Counted from the first letter of the stretch, positions 17,637 through 26,465 are shown. The stretch: 64,000 nt of DNA from Marinomonas posidonica_A (GCF_043643765.1 NZ_JBHZSP010000003.1:186001-250000), one strand, 5' to 3'. The notes: a model not told the origin generated them from the sequence alone. A program made the numbers and translations.

Positions 17637-20600
17637 TGTAATAATTCCAACGTTTTGGTGGTCTGTTGGAAGCGATCTTCAGAACTGTTCATATTGGCAA
17701 GGAACTTGAGGGTATCCGAGCCAGCCAGTTTGTATGTCTCTGGCTTTTTCTGAATCAGGCTGATTAACTTCATTGGGTCAACAGGCGTTTTGCTATTAAA
17801 GAAGATTTTACCTTCTTTTGCGTTTGCTTCAATTTTATTAATGCCAAGTTGTTCGGCTTTTAGCTTTATTTCCGTTTGGCGGAACAAATTCTTCGTGGCA
17901 TCGGGTAATAACCCAAAGCGATCAATCATTTCGACTTGCAAGTCTTTCAACTCTTCGCTGGTGTTGGCGTTGGCGATACGCTTGTACAAAATTAAGCGGG
18001 AATGCACATCGCCTAGGTAGTCTTCTGGGATCAGTGCAGGGACGCGCAGATTAATGTCGGTTTGTGCAGGTGTTGAGATATCGACATCGGGCGATTCGCC
18101 ATTTTTCAGGGATTTCACCGCACGATCCAGCATTTCCATGAAAAGAGAGAAACCAACATGTTCAATGTGACCACTTTGCCCGTCGCCCAACAGTTCGCCT
18201 GTACCTCGAATTTCTAAATCGTGGGTGGCTAAGGTAAAGCCAGCGCCTAGAGTATCAGCTAAACTGATGGCTTCAAGGCGTTTCTCCGCATCTGGGGTGA
18301 CTTTGCGGTCATTTGGTGTCAGTAGGTAGGCGTAAGCTTGATGATGAGAACGGCCCACGCGACCACGTAATTGGTGCAATTGTGCTAAGCCAAATTTATC
18401 GGCTCGCTCAATAATAATGGTGTTGGCATTGGGGATATCAATGCCAGTTTCGATTATGGTTGAACAAACTAACACATTAGCACGTTTGTGATAGAAATCA
18501 GACATGACTTGTTCTAGTTCTCGTTCGCGCATTTGACCATGGCCGACCATTACTCGAGCTTCTGGAATAAGTGTTTCTAATTCTTCTGCAGCTTTTTGAA
18601 TGGTTTGTACTTCATTGTGTAAGTAGTAGACCTGTCCGCCGCGATGAAGCTCTCGTAAAATGGCTTCTTTGACTTGGTTTTCGTCTTTTTGTTTGACGAA
18701 GGTCTTAACTGACAGACGTTTGGCGGGTGGGGTGGCAATAATAGACAGATCACGAATGCCTGACAGGGACATATTAAGCGTCCGCGGGATCGGAGTGGCT
18801 GTTAACGTTAGGATATCGACTTCGGATCTGAGGGTTTTGAACTGTTCTTTTTGTTTGACTCCGAACCGGTGTTCTTCATCAATGATGACCAAGCCTAAAT
18901 TGGCAAATCGAATGTCCCCTTGGATCAGTTTGTGTGTGCCAACCACAATGTCCGCTTTGCCACTTTCTAAGCGATCAATGGCTGTGGTGGTTTGTTTGCC
19001 GGAGCGAAACCGTGATAGCAATTCTACTTCGACTGGCCAATCAGCAAAACGATCACAGAAATTTTCATAATGTTGTTGAGCCAGTAGGGTGGTGGGGACT
19101 AACACGGCAACTTGCTTGCCATCTTGAACGGCAAGAAAAGCGGCGCGCATGGCGACTTCGGTTTTACCAAATCCAACATCGCCACAGACCAGTCTATCCA
19201 TGGTTTTTGGGGATGACATGTCTTGTATGACCGCATCGATGGCCATTTGCTGATCTGGTGTTTCTTCAAAAGGGAAACCCGCTGCAAAAAGTTCATATTG
19301 GTCATCCGGTTTTGCAAAATTATGACCCACTTTGGATTCGCGTTTAGCATAGATTTCCAATAGTTCGGCTGCGGTGTCGCGGGCTTTTTCAGCGGCTTTC
19401 TGTTTGGCGACGCTCCATTTATCTGTGCCTAATTTATGCAATGGTGCAGTGTCTTCGTCGGCACCGGTATAGCGCGAAATAAGCTGCAATGAGGAGACGG
19501 GAACATAAAGCTTAGCGTCGTTGGCGTAGCCGAGTGTCAGCAGTTCGGTTTCTTGGCCGTCTATTTCTAAATTGGTCAGGCCAAGGTAGCGTCCCACACC
19601 ATGGTCAATGTGAACTACAGGGGCATTCATGCGTAGTTCGGTAAGGTTACGAATGATGGCGTCTTCACTGATGTTCTGTTGTTTGTTGCGACGTCGGTGT
19701 TGTGAGACGCGTTCGCCAAGTATGTCGCTTTCAGGAATTAGTGAGACGTCATTTGAAATGGCGAAACCTCTTCCTATTCGCCCTGCTGTAATCGCGAGCG
19801 GATGATCTGTCTGTATGAAATCAGCCCAATCATTGACTTGTTTAGGCGCGATTTGATGTTTTTTGAGCAGGTCTAGCAGAGCCTCTCGTCGACCTGCGGA
19901 TTCCGCCACGATCAACACTCGGTTCTGGGTGACGTTTAAATAGTGTTTTAATGCCGCTAATGGAGCGTCGGCTTTCGAATCAATTTTAACATTGTCGATG
20001 GCTTGGTATTGAGGGTGAACCCCTTGCGCGGAAAAGATGACATTGCTGTATTGATTGAGCAGACTGAAGACTTCGTTTTCTTTTAAGGTGACTTCATCCG
20101 GCGTCAAAATAGGGCGCTCTATGTTGTAGCTTAAAGATTCATAGCGACTGCGAAAGTCTAATTGCACACTGGCCAGTTGTTCATTGAAGGCGTCAGAGCG
20201 GATGATTAAGGTGTCGGTATTCAGGTAGTCGAACAGGCTTGATGTTTGTTCGAAAAATAAGGGTAGATAATATTCGATGCCTGCAGGCATTAGACCGCTG
20301 GAGATGTCCTGGTAAATTGGGCAAGACAAAGGGTCTACGTCGAATCGTTCTCGGAACGCTTTACGAAAGTGTTGAATGCTTTGGCTGGTGGTTGGAAATT
20401 CTCTTGCCGGTAGCATGTTAATTTCTGTGACTTTATTAATACTGCGCTGGGTGTCTGGATCAAACCAACGAATAGAGTCAATGTCATTATCGAACCAGTC
20501 AATTCGGACCGGGTTTTTTGCGCCAGTCGGAAAGATGTCCATGAGCGCACCGCGAATCGCGAACTCACCATGTTCATGAACGGTGTCTACATTTAAATAA

Positions 20601-21046
20601 CCCGCTTTGCTTAGTTTGTCTGCCAATATTTCCACAGGCAGTTGTTGGCCTTCTTTCAGGTGAAAGCGTTCTCGATCAAGGTGCTGTTTCGGACATAGGC
20701 GAGTCATACAAGAGGCTACGGTGGCCAGTATGATCGGGTTGTTGCTCTCATTAATCTTGGCAAGCGTTTCGAGTCGTTGCGAGATAATGTCCTGATGGGG
20801 GGAGAAGGCGTCGTACGGTAAGGTTTCCCAATCACTGAATCTAAGTACTTGTTGTTGTGATGTTCTTAAAAAATGAATTTCATCCTCTAGCTCATTGAGC
20901 TCGGCAACCGTATTGACCATATAAAGGATGGGGGTGTTGTATTGTGCTGATATCGCGAGAAGTTGCAGGGCTTTGCGGCTGCCTTCTAGACCTTGGATGT
21001 GGTTTTTGAATCCCGGCTTTAGGGTAATGGACATGTTGTGTGTCAT
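17633..21046 (-). CDS. mfd: Transcription-repair coupling factor
   Basis: A 1137-residue translocase, normal length. The N-terminal UvrB-like module binds UvrA, a central RNA-polymerase-interacting domain follows, and the RecG-like motor has Walker A GDVGFGKTEVAMRAAF, DEEH in VIIDEEHRFGVKQKE, TATPIPRTLN, the QLRGRVGRS motif VI, and a C-terminal D7 domain. Mfd removes stalled RNA polymerase and recruits UvrA to lesions in the transcribed strand. The ATG is read from 21046. It lies six bases downstream of folX and overlaps csiV, so the three probably form one operon. Confidence 0.97.
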   Translation of the reverse strand: MTHNMSITLKPGFKNHIQGLEGSRKALQLLAISAQYNTPILYMVNTVAELNELEDEIHFLRTSQQQVLRFSDWETLPYDAFSPHQDIISQRLETLAKINESNNPIILATVASCMTRLCPKQHLDRERFHLKEGQQLPVEILADKLSKAGYLNVDTVHEHGEFAIRGALMDIFPTGAKNPVRIDWFDNDIDSIRWFDPDTQRSINKVTEINMLPAREFPTTSQSIQHFRKAFRERFDVDPLSCPIYQDISSGLMPAGIEYYLPLFFEQTSSLFDYLNTDTLIIRSDAFNEQLASVQLDFRSRYESLSYNIERPILTPDEVTLKENEVFSLLNQYSNVIFSAQGVHPQYQAIDNVKIDSKADAPLAALKHYLNVTQNRVLIVAESAGRREALLDLLKKHQIAPKQVNDWADFIQTDHPLAITAGRIGRGFAISNDVSLIPESDILGERVSQHRRRNKQQNISEDAIIRNLTELRMNAPVVHIDHGVGRYLGLTNLEIDGQETELLTLGYANDAKLYVPVSSLQLISRYTGADEDTAPLHKLGTDKWSVAKQKAAEKARDTAAELLEIYAKRESKVGHNFAKPDDQYELFAAGFPFEETPDQQMAIDAVIQDMSSPKTMDRLVCGDVGFGKTEVAMRAAFLAVQDGKQVAVLVPTTLLAQQHYENFCDRFADWPVEVELLSRFRSGKQTTTAIDRLESGKADIVVGTHKLIQGDIRFANLGLVIIDEEHRFGVKQKEQFKTLRSEVDILTLTATPIPRTLNMSLSGIRDLSIIATPPAKRLSVKTFVKQKDENQVKEAILRELHRGGQVYYLHNEVQTIQKAAEELETLIPEARVMVGHGQMRERELEQVMSDFYHKRANVLVCSTIIETGIDIPNANTIIIERADKFGLAQLHQLRGRVGRSHHQAYAYLLTPNDRKVTPDAEKRLEAISLADTLGAGFTLATHDLEIRGTGELLGDGQSGHIEHVGFSLFMEMLDRAVKSLKNGESPDVDISTPAQTDINLRVPALIPEDYLGDVHSRLILYKRIANANTSEELKDLQVEMIDRFGLLPDATKNLFRQTEIKLKAEQLGINKIEANAKEGKIFFNSKTPVDPMKLISLIQKKPETYKLAGSDTLKFLANMNSSEDRFQQTTKTLELLH

Positions 21047-21052
21047 TGGGTT

Positions 21053-21421
21053 TTATTGTTCTCGAGTAGCGGAGAGGGTTAAAGAAACAGAGTCGGCGAA
21101 TCTTAATGCGTGTGGCTTAGCCACTTCTACCTTGGCAAAGGTGACATGACTGGGCGACATGCAAATTTCCAATAAATCAGCTGTTAGCTTTTCCAGTAAT
21201 AAAAAGCGATTGTTTTCAGTGTGGGCTATCATTTGTTTACAGATGGTTCGATAGTTAACCGCGTTTTCAACATCATCAGTATTATAGGCTTGATCGGCAG
21301 GGTAGTGAATCCAAGCGTTGATGACGACATCTTGTTTGTTGGTTTTTTCAGATTCATTGAATCCAATAAAGGTTCGTAGGCGTAAATTACTAATATGAAT
21401 CTGAGCGTCAGGTTTGATCAT
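21053..21421 (-). CDS. folX: Dihydroneopterin triphosphate 2'-epimerase
   Basis: A 122-residue tunnelling-fold pterin enzyme. Its sequence follows E. coli FolX, not FolB: HISNLRLRTFIGFNE, the DVVINAWIHYPADQA strand, AVNYRTICKQM, ENNRFLLLEKLTADLLE and HALRFADSVSLTLS. FolX epimerises dihydroneopterin triphosphate to the monapterin form, leading to tetrahydromonapterin, which serves phenylalanine hydroxylase in pseudomonads. The ATG at 21421 gives the family N-terminus; a reading frame from 21451 adds ten unmatched residues. It heads the folX-mfd-csiV group. A FolB (aldolase) role is less likely but cannot be excluded from sequence alone. Confidence 0.82.
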   Translation of the reverse strand: MIKPDAQIHISNLRLRTFIGFNESEKTNKQDVVINAWIHYPADQAYNTDDVENAVNYRTICKQMIAHTENNRFLLLEKLTADLLEICMSPSHVTFAKVEVAKPHALRFADSVSLTLSATREQ

Positions 21422-21695
21422 AAAATTTTGCTTCCGTGTTTGATGGCCCACTGTTTATAAGTAAGCAATATTGTGGCGGTTTCGTTCTGCTATATCAACT
21501 TAGCAATCAGAATGCTTTTTTCTATACTGAAAAAAGTCGTCTTTGGATTGCTTTGTTTATGGATAACAGTAGGTCGTTAGAATTTCGTTGTGATAAACCA
21601 ACAAAAAAGGCCTGTTTTTTGTACGGAAAATAGACGAATGAGAAAAAACTCGTAGTTTTCGATCAATCTTGCTGCTCAAAGACAGTGCGATACGC

Positions 21696-21724
21696 TGGTC
21701 AATGTCGACAATGATCATTATAAT
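21696..21724 (+). promoter_or_regulatory. Probable sigma-70 promoter of the nqr operon
   Basis: TGGTCA (21696-21701) and a perfect TATAAT (21719-21724) are separated by 17 bases. Transcription would start near 21731, giving a leader of about 130 bases before nqrA. The -35 matches the consensus at four of six positions. Confidence 0.6.
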
Positions 21725-21756
21725 ACGTCGGTTTTTAGGTGAAGTGAGTTTGTGTT

Positions 21757-21781
21757 TTTAGCTATCTTTACGTTAGCTAAA
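21757..21781 (+). promoter_or_regulatory. Leader hairpin upstream of nqrA
   Basis: TTTAGCTA (21757-21764) and TAGCTAAA (21774-21781) form a perfect 8-base stem with a 9-base loop in the predicted nqr mRNA leader, 20 bases before the strong ribosome site at 21801. There is no T-run after it, so it is not a simple terminator. Confidence 0.45.
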
Positions 21782-21817
21782 CGCTTGTACATGCTTTCCC
21801 GGAGGGGGGTATAAGCA

Positions 21818-21871
21818 ATGACGCATTACGCTTTTGTGTTCAATTTATTGTTGGGCAGAACATATGTATAA
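21818..21871 (+). CDS. Possible 17-residue leader peptide overlapping the nqrA start
   Basis: An ATG at 21818 has an exceptionally strong ribosome site, GGAGGGGGG at 21801-21809, eight bases upstream. It opens a 17-codon frame, MTHYAFVFNLLLGRTYV, whose TAA (21869-21871) falls inside the first codons of nqrA (ATG at 21864). nqrA itself has no good ribosome site nearby, so its translation may depend on reading of this small frame. The peptide is hydrophobic with no run of a single amino acid, so it does not look like a classical attenuator. Whether it is made is unknown; the ribosome site may simply serve nqrA in some other way. Confidence 0.45.
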   Translation: MTHYAFVFNLLLGRTYV

Positions 21872-23201
21872 AATTACAAAAGGCCTTGATCTTCCGATCT
21901 CAGGTGCTCCCAAGCAAGTGATTGAGAGTACGTTAGCAGCAAAAACAGTTGCTTTGATCGGTCCTGACTATCATGGAATGAAACCGACCATGCTGGTTCA
22001 GGAAGGGGATAAGGTAAAGAAAGGGCAAGTTATCTTTACGGATAAAAAAACGGAAGGTGTAAAGTATACCGCCCCAGCCTCTGGTACCATCGCTGCGATT
22101 AATCGCGGTGAGCGACGTGTATTTCAATCTATCCTGATTAATGTAGAAGGTGACGAGTCCGAAACCTTCGCGGCTTATTCTGGATCAGAATTAAAATCTT
22201 TAGAGCGTAGTAAAGTGGTTGATAATCTAGTTGATTCTGGATTATGGACGGCATTCCGTACACGCCCTTTCTCAAAAGTTCCAGGTGTTGATACTGCACC
22301 GAGTTCTATCTTTGTTACGGCGATGGACACGAATCCATTGGCGGCCAACCCTGAAGTTGTCCTAGCTGAGCAGGCGGAAGCGTTTGCCGATGGTTTGACA
22401 GTGTTAACGCGTTTGACAGACGGCAAGGTGTTTGTTTGTAAAGCCCCGGGTGCGAAAGTGCCGACAACGTCTGATGTGGCCGTTGAAGAATTTGCAGGTG
22501 TGCACCCTGCAGGGCTTGCTGGAACACATATTCACTTCCTTGATCCTGTTAGTGATAAAAAAACGGTTTGGTCTATTAATTATCAAGACGTCATTGCCAT
22601 CGGTAAATTGTTTGTTACGGGTGAGTTAAGTGTTGAACGTGTGGTGGCATTAGCTGGACCGCAAGTGAAAAACCCTCGTCTCGTCCGTACTCAACTAGGT
22701 GCAAGTCTAGAACAGTTAACTGCGGGTGAATTGTCAGAAGATGACAATCGTATCGTTTCCGGTTCTGTGTTGTCTGGACGTAATGCATTTGGTCCTTTTG
22801 CTTTCTTGGGTCGTTACCACCATCAGGTATCGGTATTGCGTGAAGGTCGTGAGCGTCAAATGATGCACTATCTTCGTGCCGGTGTCGAAAAGCACTCTCT
22901 AATGAATGTGTTTATTTCCAAACTGACAGGTAAAAAGTCATTTGAAATGTCGACGACAACCAATGGTAGTGACCGTACTATGTTGCCACTTGGTAACTTT
23001 GAACGCTTGATTCCGATGGATATTCTGCCAACTCAATTGCTGCGTGCATTGGTGGTGAATGACACAGAGCAAGCTCAAAAGCTAGGTGCGCTTGAGTTAG
23101 ATGACGAAGATTTGGCACTTTGTACTTACAGTTGTTCTGGTAAGTTTGAGTACGGTCCTATTCTTCGTAGTTGCCTAACTCTAATCGAGAAAGAGGGTTA
23201 A
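21864..23201 (+). CDS. nqrA: Na+-translocating NADH:quinone reductase subunit A
   Basis: A 445-residue membrane-associated subunit of Na+-NQR, which oxidises NADH, reduces ubiquinone and exports sodium. The N-terminus YKITKGLDLPISGAPKQVI is the family signature, and length matches Vibrio NqrA. Further signatures are GPDYHGMKPTMLVQEGDKVK and the C-terminal CTYSCSGKFEYGPILRS. The ATG at 21864 is chosen from the family N-terminus; a frame from 21834 adds ten unmatched residues. It heads the six-gene nqr operon, and its start overlaps a small upstream frame. Confidence 0.96.
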   Translation: MYKITKGLDLPISGAPKQVIESTLAAKTVALIGPDYHGMKPTMLVQEGDKVKKGQVIFTDKKTEGVKYTAPASGTIAAINRGERRVFQSILINVEGDESETFAAYSGSELKSLERSKVVDNLVDSGLWTAFRTRPFSKVPGVDTAPSSIFVTAMDTNPLAANPEVVLAEQAEAFADGLTVLTRLTDGKVFVCKAPGAKVPTTSDVAVEEFAGVHPAGLAGTHIHFLDPVSDKKTVWSINYQDVIAIGKLFVTGELSVERVVALAGPQVKNPRLVRTQLGASLEQLTAGELSEDDNRIVSGSVLSGRNAFGPFAFLGRYHHQVSVLREGRERQMMHYLRAGVEKHSLMNVFISKLTGKKSFEMSTTTNGSDRTMLPLGNFERLIPMDILPTQLLRALVVNDTEQAQKLGALELDDEDLALCTYSCSGKFEYGPILRSCLTLIEKEG

Positions 23202-23204
23202 TTC

Positions 23205-24401
23205 ATGGGACTTAGAAAAGTACTTGATAAAATGGAGCCTGAATTCCATTCAGGTGGTAAATACGAAAAGTGGTACGCGCTTTACGAAGCCGTTGATACT
23301 ATTTTCTACCGTCCAAGCTCTGTAACGAAAAATGGTTCCCATGTTCGTGATGCGGTTGATATGAAACGTATCATGATTCTTGTTTGGATGTGTACTTTCC
23401 CAGCGATGTTCTTTGGTATGTACAACATTGGCTTACAAGCCAATACTGCCATGGAAGTAATGGGAGTGACTGCTGCAGATACATGGCGTCACGCTGTGAT
23501 CGGTGGTTTAACAAATTATGACCCAAGTAGCATCTGGGACAACATGATTTACGGTGCGATGCATTTCTTGCCGGTTTATCTTGTGACCTTTGTTGTCGGT
23601 GGTTTCTGGGAAGTTCTGTTTGCTGCAGTGCGTAAGCACGAAGTAAACGAAGGCTTCTTTGTTACTTCTATCCTATTCTCTCTTTCTCTTCCAGCGACTG
23701 TGCCACTATGGCAAGTTGCCTTGGGCATCACTTTTGGTGTGGTTCTGGCGAAAGAGGTGTTTGGTGGTACAGGTAAAAACTTCTTGAACCCAGCACTTGC
23801 TGGCCGTGCTTTCTTGTTCTTTGCTTACCCAGCATCTATGTCGGGTGATGCGGTTTGGACAGCCGTTGATGGTTTCTCTGGTGCAACCGCGCTAAGTCAA
23901 TTAGCGGCAAGCGGTGTACCTGGTGTGACGGTTGCTTGGTCTGATGCTTTCTTTGGCTTCATTCAAGGTTCAATGGGTGAAACATCAACCTTGGCGATCC
24001 TTATCGGTGGCGGTGCGTTGTTGATCATGCGAATTGCTGCTTGGCGTATTGTCGCTGGTGTCATGCTAGGTATGGTTGGCATGTCATTACTGTTCAACGT
24101 GATTGGTTCAGACACCAACCCTATGTTTGCTACCCCATGGTACTGGCATTTGGTATTGGGTGGTTTCGCGTTCGGTATGATGTACATGGCAACTGACCCT
24201 GTATCCGCGTCTATGACGAACCGAGGTAAGTGGTGCTATGGTGCGCTGATTGGTCTAATGGTTGTCTTGATTCGTGTTGTTAACCCAGCTTACCCAGAGG
24301 GTATGATGTTGGCAATCTTATTTGCGAATTTGTTCTCGCCATTTATTGACCACTTTGTTGTTCAAGCGAACATTAAACGGAGGATTGCACGCAATGGCTA
24401 G
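23205..24401 (+). CDS. nqrB: Na+-NQR subunit B
   Basis: A 398-residue integral membrane subunit with about ten helices that carries riboflavin and a covalent FMN and takes part in sodium translocation and quinone reduction. The flavinylation motif DGFSGAT places the FMN on Thr228. The early GMYNIGLQAN and FGGTGKNFLNPALAGRAF segments are family signatures. The gene begins three bases after the nqrA stop. ApbE, encoded downstream, is the enzyme expected to attach the FMN. Confidence 0.97.
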   Translation: MGLRKVLDKMEPEFHSGGKYEKWYALYEAVDTIFYRPSSVTKNGSHVRDAVDMKRIMILVWMCTFPAMFFGMYNIGLQANTAMEVMGVTAADTWRHAVIGGLTNYDPSSIWDNMIYGAMHFLPVYLVTFVVGGFWEVLFAAVRKHEVNEGFFVTSILFSLSLPATVPLWQVALGITFGVVLAKEVFGGTGKNFLNPALAGRAFLFFAYPASMSGDAVWTAVDGFSGATALSQLAASGVPGVTVAWSDAFFGFIQGSMGETSTLAILIGGGALLIMRIAAWRIVAGVMLGMVGMSLLFNVIGSDTNPMFATPWYWHLVLGGFAFGMMYMATDPVSASMTNRGKWCYGALIGLMVVLIRVVNPAYPEGMMLAILFANLFSPFIDHFVVQANIKRRIARNG

Positions 24402-25194
24402 CAGTAACGATAGCATTAAAAAGACCATTCTTGTCGCGTTTGCTTTGTGTCTTGTGTGTTCTATTTTTGTCGCCGCCGCGGCAGTCGGTTTGAAGCCGAT
24501 TCAGAATGCGAATAAAGATGAAGACCGCAAGCGTAATATTTTGTCCGCAGCCGGAATGCTTGAAGATGGTAAGTCGGTTGATGAGATCTTTGCGTCAGTA
24601 GAGGCTCGCATCGTCGATTTGCAAACAGGTGAATTCGCGTCAGCTGAAGAGTTGAAAGCGGAAGGTATCAACCCTGAGACGTTTGATCAGAAAGCCGCAG
24701 CGAAAGACCCAAGCTTGTCGATTGCTTTATCAGGTGAAAATGATCCAGCCGGTATTAAACGTCGTTCAAATTACGCATCTGTTTATTTGGTGATGTCAGG
24801 TGACGAAATTGAACGCGTTATTTTACCCGTTCATGGTTATGGCCTATGGTCGACTATGTATGGGTTTATGGCATTGGAGAGCGACTACAATACAGTGATC
24901 GGTTTTGGTTTCTATGACCAAGGGGAAACGCCTGGATTGGGTGGTGAAGTTGATAATCCTAACTGGAAAGCGCTTTGGAAAGGTAAGGAAGTTTACAATG
25001 ATCAAGGTCAGGCGGTTATTGCGCTTGCTAAAGGTGGTGTAGACAGTTCTGATCCAGATGCCTCTCACAAGGTGGATGGCCTATCTGGTGCAACATTGAC
25101 CAGTCGTGGTGTGACTCACCTTGTTCAATACTGGTTGGGTAAAGAAGGCTTTGGTCCTTTCTTATCTCATCTTCGTAGCGAAGGAGTTGAATAA
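24394..25194 (+). CDS. nqrC: Na+-NQR subunit C
   Basis: A 266-residue subunit with one N-terminal transmembrane helix (about 11-32) and a periplasmic FMN-binding domain. The flavinylation motif DGLSGAT puts the covalent FMN on Thr234. GYGLWSTMYGFMALE and ETPGLGGEVDNP are conserved in the family. The ATG at 24394 follows a GGAGG ribosome site and overlaps the end of nqrB by eight bases; a longer frame from 24322 is not supported. It relays electrons between NqrB, NqrD/E and the FAD/Fe-S subunit. Confidence 0.97.
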   Translation: MASSNDSIKKTILVAFALCLVCSIFVAAAAVGLKPIQNANKDEDRKRNILSAAGMLEDGKSVDEIFASVEARIVDLQTGEFASAEELKAEGINPETFDQKAAAKDPSLSIALSGENDPAGIKRRSNYASVYLVMSGDEIERVILPVHGYGLWSTMYGFMALESDYNTVIGFGFYDQGETPGLGGEVDNPNWKALWKGKEVYNDQGQAVIALAKGGVDSSDPDASHKVDGLSGATLTSRGVTHLVQYWLGKEGFGPFLSHLRSEGVE

Positions 25195-25856
25195 TGTCTG
25201 ATGTTAAAAACGTCCTTTTTGGACCAATTCTGTCTAATAACCCGATTGCTTTACAGATTCTAGGTATTTGTTCTGCGTTGGCGGTAACAAGTAGTTTGAG
25301 TGTGTCTTTGGTTATGGCGATTGCCTTAACTTTGGTAACAGCGTTCTCTAACTTTTTTATCGCTATCATTCGAAACCATATCCCAAACAGCATCCGTATC
25401 ATTGTACAGATGATCATTATTGCTTCTTTGGTAATTGTGGTGGATCAGGTTTTGAAAGCGTTTGCTTTTGAAATCAGTAAGCAATTGTCCGTATTTGTTG
25501 GTTTGATTATTACTAACTGTATCGTAATGGGGCGTGCTGAAGCCTTCGCTATGAAGAATGGCCCTGGTATGAGTTTCCTAGACGGTATTGGTAATGGTCT
25601 TGGTTACAGTGCGATGTTGATTATTGTTGCCTTTTTCCGTGAATTGTTGGGTGCGGGTAAATTGTTCGGTGTAGAAATTTTCGCGACCGTACAAAATGGT
25701 GGTTGGTATCAGCCAAATGGTTTGATGCTATTGCCACCAAGTGCATTCTTTGTCATCGGTTTGGTTATCTGGGCGCTACGTGCTTACAAGAAAGAGCAAG
25801 TAGAAGAGCCAGAGTTCAAAATTGCGGCTAATTCACGTGCGCAGGAGGCCCTATAA
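25194..25856 (+). CDS. nqrD: Na+-NQR subunit D
   Basis: A 220-residue membrane subunit with six helices. It pairs with NqrE in an inverted arrangement and contributes cysteines to an iron site in the membrane: Cys26 in LGICSALAVT and Cys109 in IITNCIVMGRAEAFA. The ATG overlaps the nqrC stop by one base, giving coupled translation. Confidence 0.96.
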   Translation: MSDVKNVLFGPILSNNPIALQILGICSALAVTSSLSVSLVMAIALTLVTAFSNFFIAIIRNHIPNSIRIIVQMIIIASLVIVVDQVLKAFAFEISKQLSVFVGLIITNCIVMGRAEAFAMKNGPGMSFLDGIGNGLGYSAMLIIVAFFRELLGAGKLFGVEIFATVQNGGWYQPNGLMLLPPSAFFVIGLVIWALRAYKKEQVEEPEFKIAANSRAQEAL

Positions 25857-26465
25857 ATGGAACACTTAATCAGTCTTTTTGTTAAGGCGGTATTTGTTGA
25901 GAACATGGCGCTTGCCTTCTTCCTTGGTATGTGTACTTTCTTGGCTTTGTCCAAAAAAGTAGAAACAGCCATTGGTTTAGGTATTGCTGTTATTGTGGTC
26001 TTAGCCATTACGGTTCCTTTAAACAATGTATTGTATAAAAACCTGTTGGCAGATGGCGCACTTGAGTGGGCGGGTCTTGGTAACGTGGATCTGAGCTTCC
26101 TTGGTCTATTGAGCTACATTGGTGTGATCGCCGCGGTGGTTCAAATCCTTGAGATGACTCTCGATAAATACATGCCGGCATTGTATAACGCCCTTGGGGT
26201 GTTCTTACCACTGATCACTGTAAACTGTGCCATCATGGGGGCGTCCCTGTTCATGGTAGAGCGTGACTATAACTTCAGTGAAAGTTTGGTTTACGGTGTG
26301 GGCGCTGGTGTTGGTTGGGCGCTTGCAATTGCCGCCCTTGCTGGTATTCGCGAGAAACTTAAGTATTCAGATGTACCTGCTGGTCTACGTGGTTTAGGTA
26401 TTACCTTCATCACGGTCGGTCTGATGAGCTTAGGTTTTATGTCATTCTCTGGTGTACAGCTTTAA
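25857..26465 (+). CDS. nqrE: Na+-NQR subunit E
   Basis: A 202-residue membrane subunit of six helices, homologous to NqrD. Cys26 in LGMCTFLALSKK and Cys124 in TVNCAIMGASLF are the expected ligands of the shared membrane iron site. The gene starts directly after the nqrD stop codon. The family signature FVENMALAFFLGMC lies at the N-terminus. Confidence 0.96.
   Translation: MEHLISLFVKAVFVENMALAFFLGMCTFLALSKKVETAIGLGIAVIVVLAITVPLNNVLYKNLLADGALEWAGLGNVDLSFLGLLSYIGVIAAVVQILEMTLDKYMPALYNALGVFLPLITVNCAIMGASLFMVERDYNFSESLVYGVGAGVGWALAIAALAGIREKLKYSDVPAGLRGLGITFITVGLMSLGFMSFSGVQL

Larger units (their letters stand above)
21422..21817. promoter_or_regulatory. Long intergenic region between folX and nqrA with three A-tract inverted repeats
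   Basis: Nearly 400 bases without a supported gene. Three inverted repeats with A/T-tract arms follow each other: CTTTTTTC/GAAAAAAG (21515-21522 and 21529-21536), ACAAAAAA/TTTTTTGT (21601-21608 and 21615-21622), and AAAACT/AGTTTT (21645-21650 and 21654-21659). A promoter for nqr follows at 21696-21724. A 65-codon reading frame at 21436-21633 has no ribosome site or family features and is not called. The folX promoter must also lie here. Confidence 0.6.

Noticed and set aside
18660..19230. Two overlapping frames on the plus strand inside mfd
   Set aside because: Antisense shadows of a strongly conserved helicase region with no ribosome sites.
21436..21633. A 65-codon plus-strand frame in the folX-nqrA gap
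   Set aside because: No ribosome site, overlaps A-tract inverted repeats, composition unlike the coding regions and no recognisable family.
21801..21809. The GGAGGGGGG ribosome site as a direct site for nqrA at 21864
   Set aside because: It lies 54 bases upstream of nqrA, too far for direct use; the frame of nqrA is closed by a TGA at 21819-21821, so no extended NqrA can start there.
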